In this document: in pieces, positions 5,651 through 5,763 of the stretch
How the letters are laid out: each line of letters opens with the position of its first letter
Numbering within the stretch: the first letter of the stretch is position 1
Assembly: GCA_005880055.1 (NCBI GenBank)
Contig: VBJS01000125.1
Span: 1-5,763, forward strand
DNA from: Chloroflexota bacterium
GTDB lineage: Bacteria; Chloroflexota; Dehalococcoidia; SM23-28-2; RBG-16-64-32
DNA length: 5,763 bases
Direction of reading: 5' to 3'
Translations under genes and position numbers: made by a program
Notes under the pieces: generated by a model
Seen by the model: only the letters and a program-made list of their open reading frames with translations
Database searches by the model: none
Told to the model about the DNA's origin: nothing

Positions 5651-5658
5651 TATGTCAA
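5629..5658 (-). promoter_or_regulatory. Promoter of the vapBC operon
   Basis: On the minus strand: perfect TTGACA at 5658-5653, an 18-nt spacer, then TAACGT (5634-5629, 3/6 to TATAAT). Transcription would start only a few bases before the ATG at 5619, giving a nearly leaderless mRNA. The spacer and -10 are interleaved with the operator arms. The -35 is convincing; the -10 assignment is weak. Confidence 0.55.
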
Positions 5659-5725
5659 CGCGACCGTCTGGCCTCTCTACCGCTTGTGACTCAACGCCCC
5701 CACCGAGCGCCTGACTAACCCGCGA

Positions 5726-5763
5726 AATTCTGCGCCCATCTGCGGCCGTATTCCGGCGGCGGG
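5726..5763 (+). repeat. Degenerate dispersed repeat, copy 2 (reaches window edge)
   Basis: Same orientation as the copy at 4027-4064. It shares CTGCG, ATCTGCGGC and TTCCG in register and may continue past the window. The two copies bracket the PH gene and the vapBC operon, 1,699 bp apart. The remaining stretch 5659-5725 shows only a partial operator-like half-site at 5685. Confidence 0.45.

Overview
The window is high-GC DNA (roughly 60-65% by eye) from a bacterium, with every recognisable gene on the minus strand. Compact genes alternate with gaps full of palindromic repeats. Several gene starts lack a Shine-Dalgarno sequence and carry a -10-like hexamer almost against the start codon. Together with my memory of similar repeats, this vaguely suggests Chloroflexota (Dehalococcoidia-like). 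No marker here proves a lineage, so treat that as a guess.

Layout in transcription order (right to left). (a) 5763-4904: a vapBC-type toxin-antitoxin operon. It has a TTGACA -35 element, a perfect 10-bp inverted-repeat operator touching the antitoxin start codon, a Phd/YefM-type antitoxin, and a PIN-domain RNase toxin overlapping it by 4 nt. (b) 4903-4645: a non-coding gap with a compound palindrome. (c) 4644-4072: a small membrane protein with a bacterial PH-like (bPH2) domain. (d) 4071-3668: a non-coding gap with a MITE-like element bounded by imperfect terminal inverted repeats, plus one copy of a degenerate repeat whose second copy ends the window. (e) 3667-2918: a GNAT-family acetyltransferase. 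(f) 2905-2877: a good candidate promoter. (g) 2866-936: a uroporphyrinogen-decarboxylase-like protein with the zinc ligands of MtaA/CmuA-type methyltransferases, overlapping ribF (riboflavin kinase/FAD synthetase) by 4 nt. (h) 935-783: a gap with two hairpins, one of which contributes to a possible ribosome binding site. (i) 767 to the left edge: the first 255 residues of a type-2 tyrosyl-tRNA synthetase, cut by the window.

Functionally this is mostly housekeeping (ribF, tyrS) beside accessory genes (UroD-like, GNAT, PH protein, toxin-antitoxin). The UroD-like gene and ribF are probably co-transcribed and translationally coupled; tyrS may be read through from them or have its own signals. The vapBC pair is a self-contained, probably autoregulated unit. 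I found no convincing new multi-gene system. The best leads are the degenerate HIGH motif of the tyrosyl-tRNA synthetase, the zinc triad in the UroD-like protein, the toxin-antitoxin operator, the leaderless-looking gene starts, and the distinct palindromic families in each gap.
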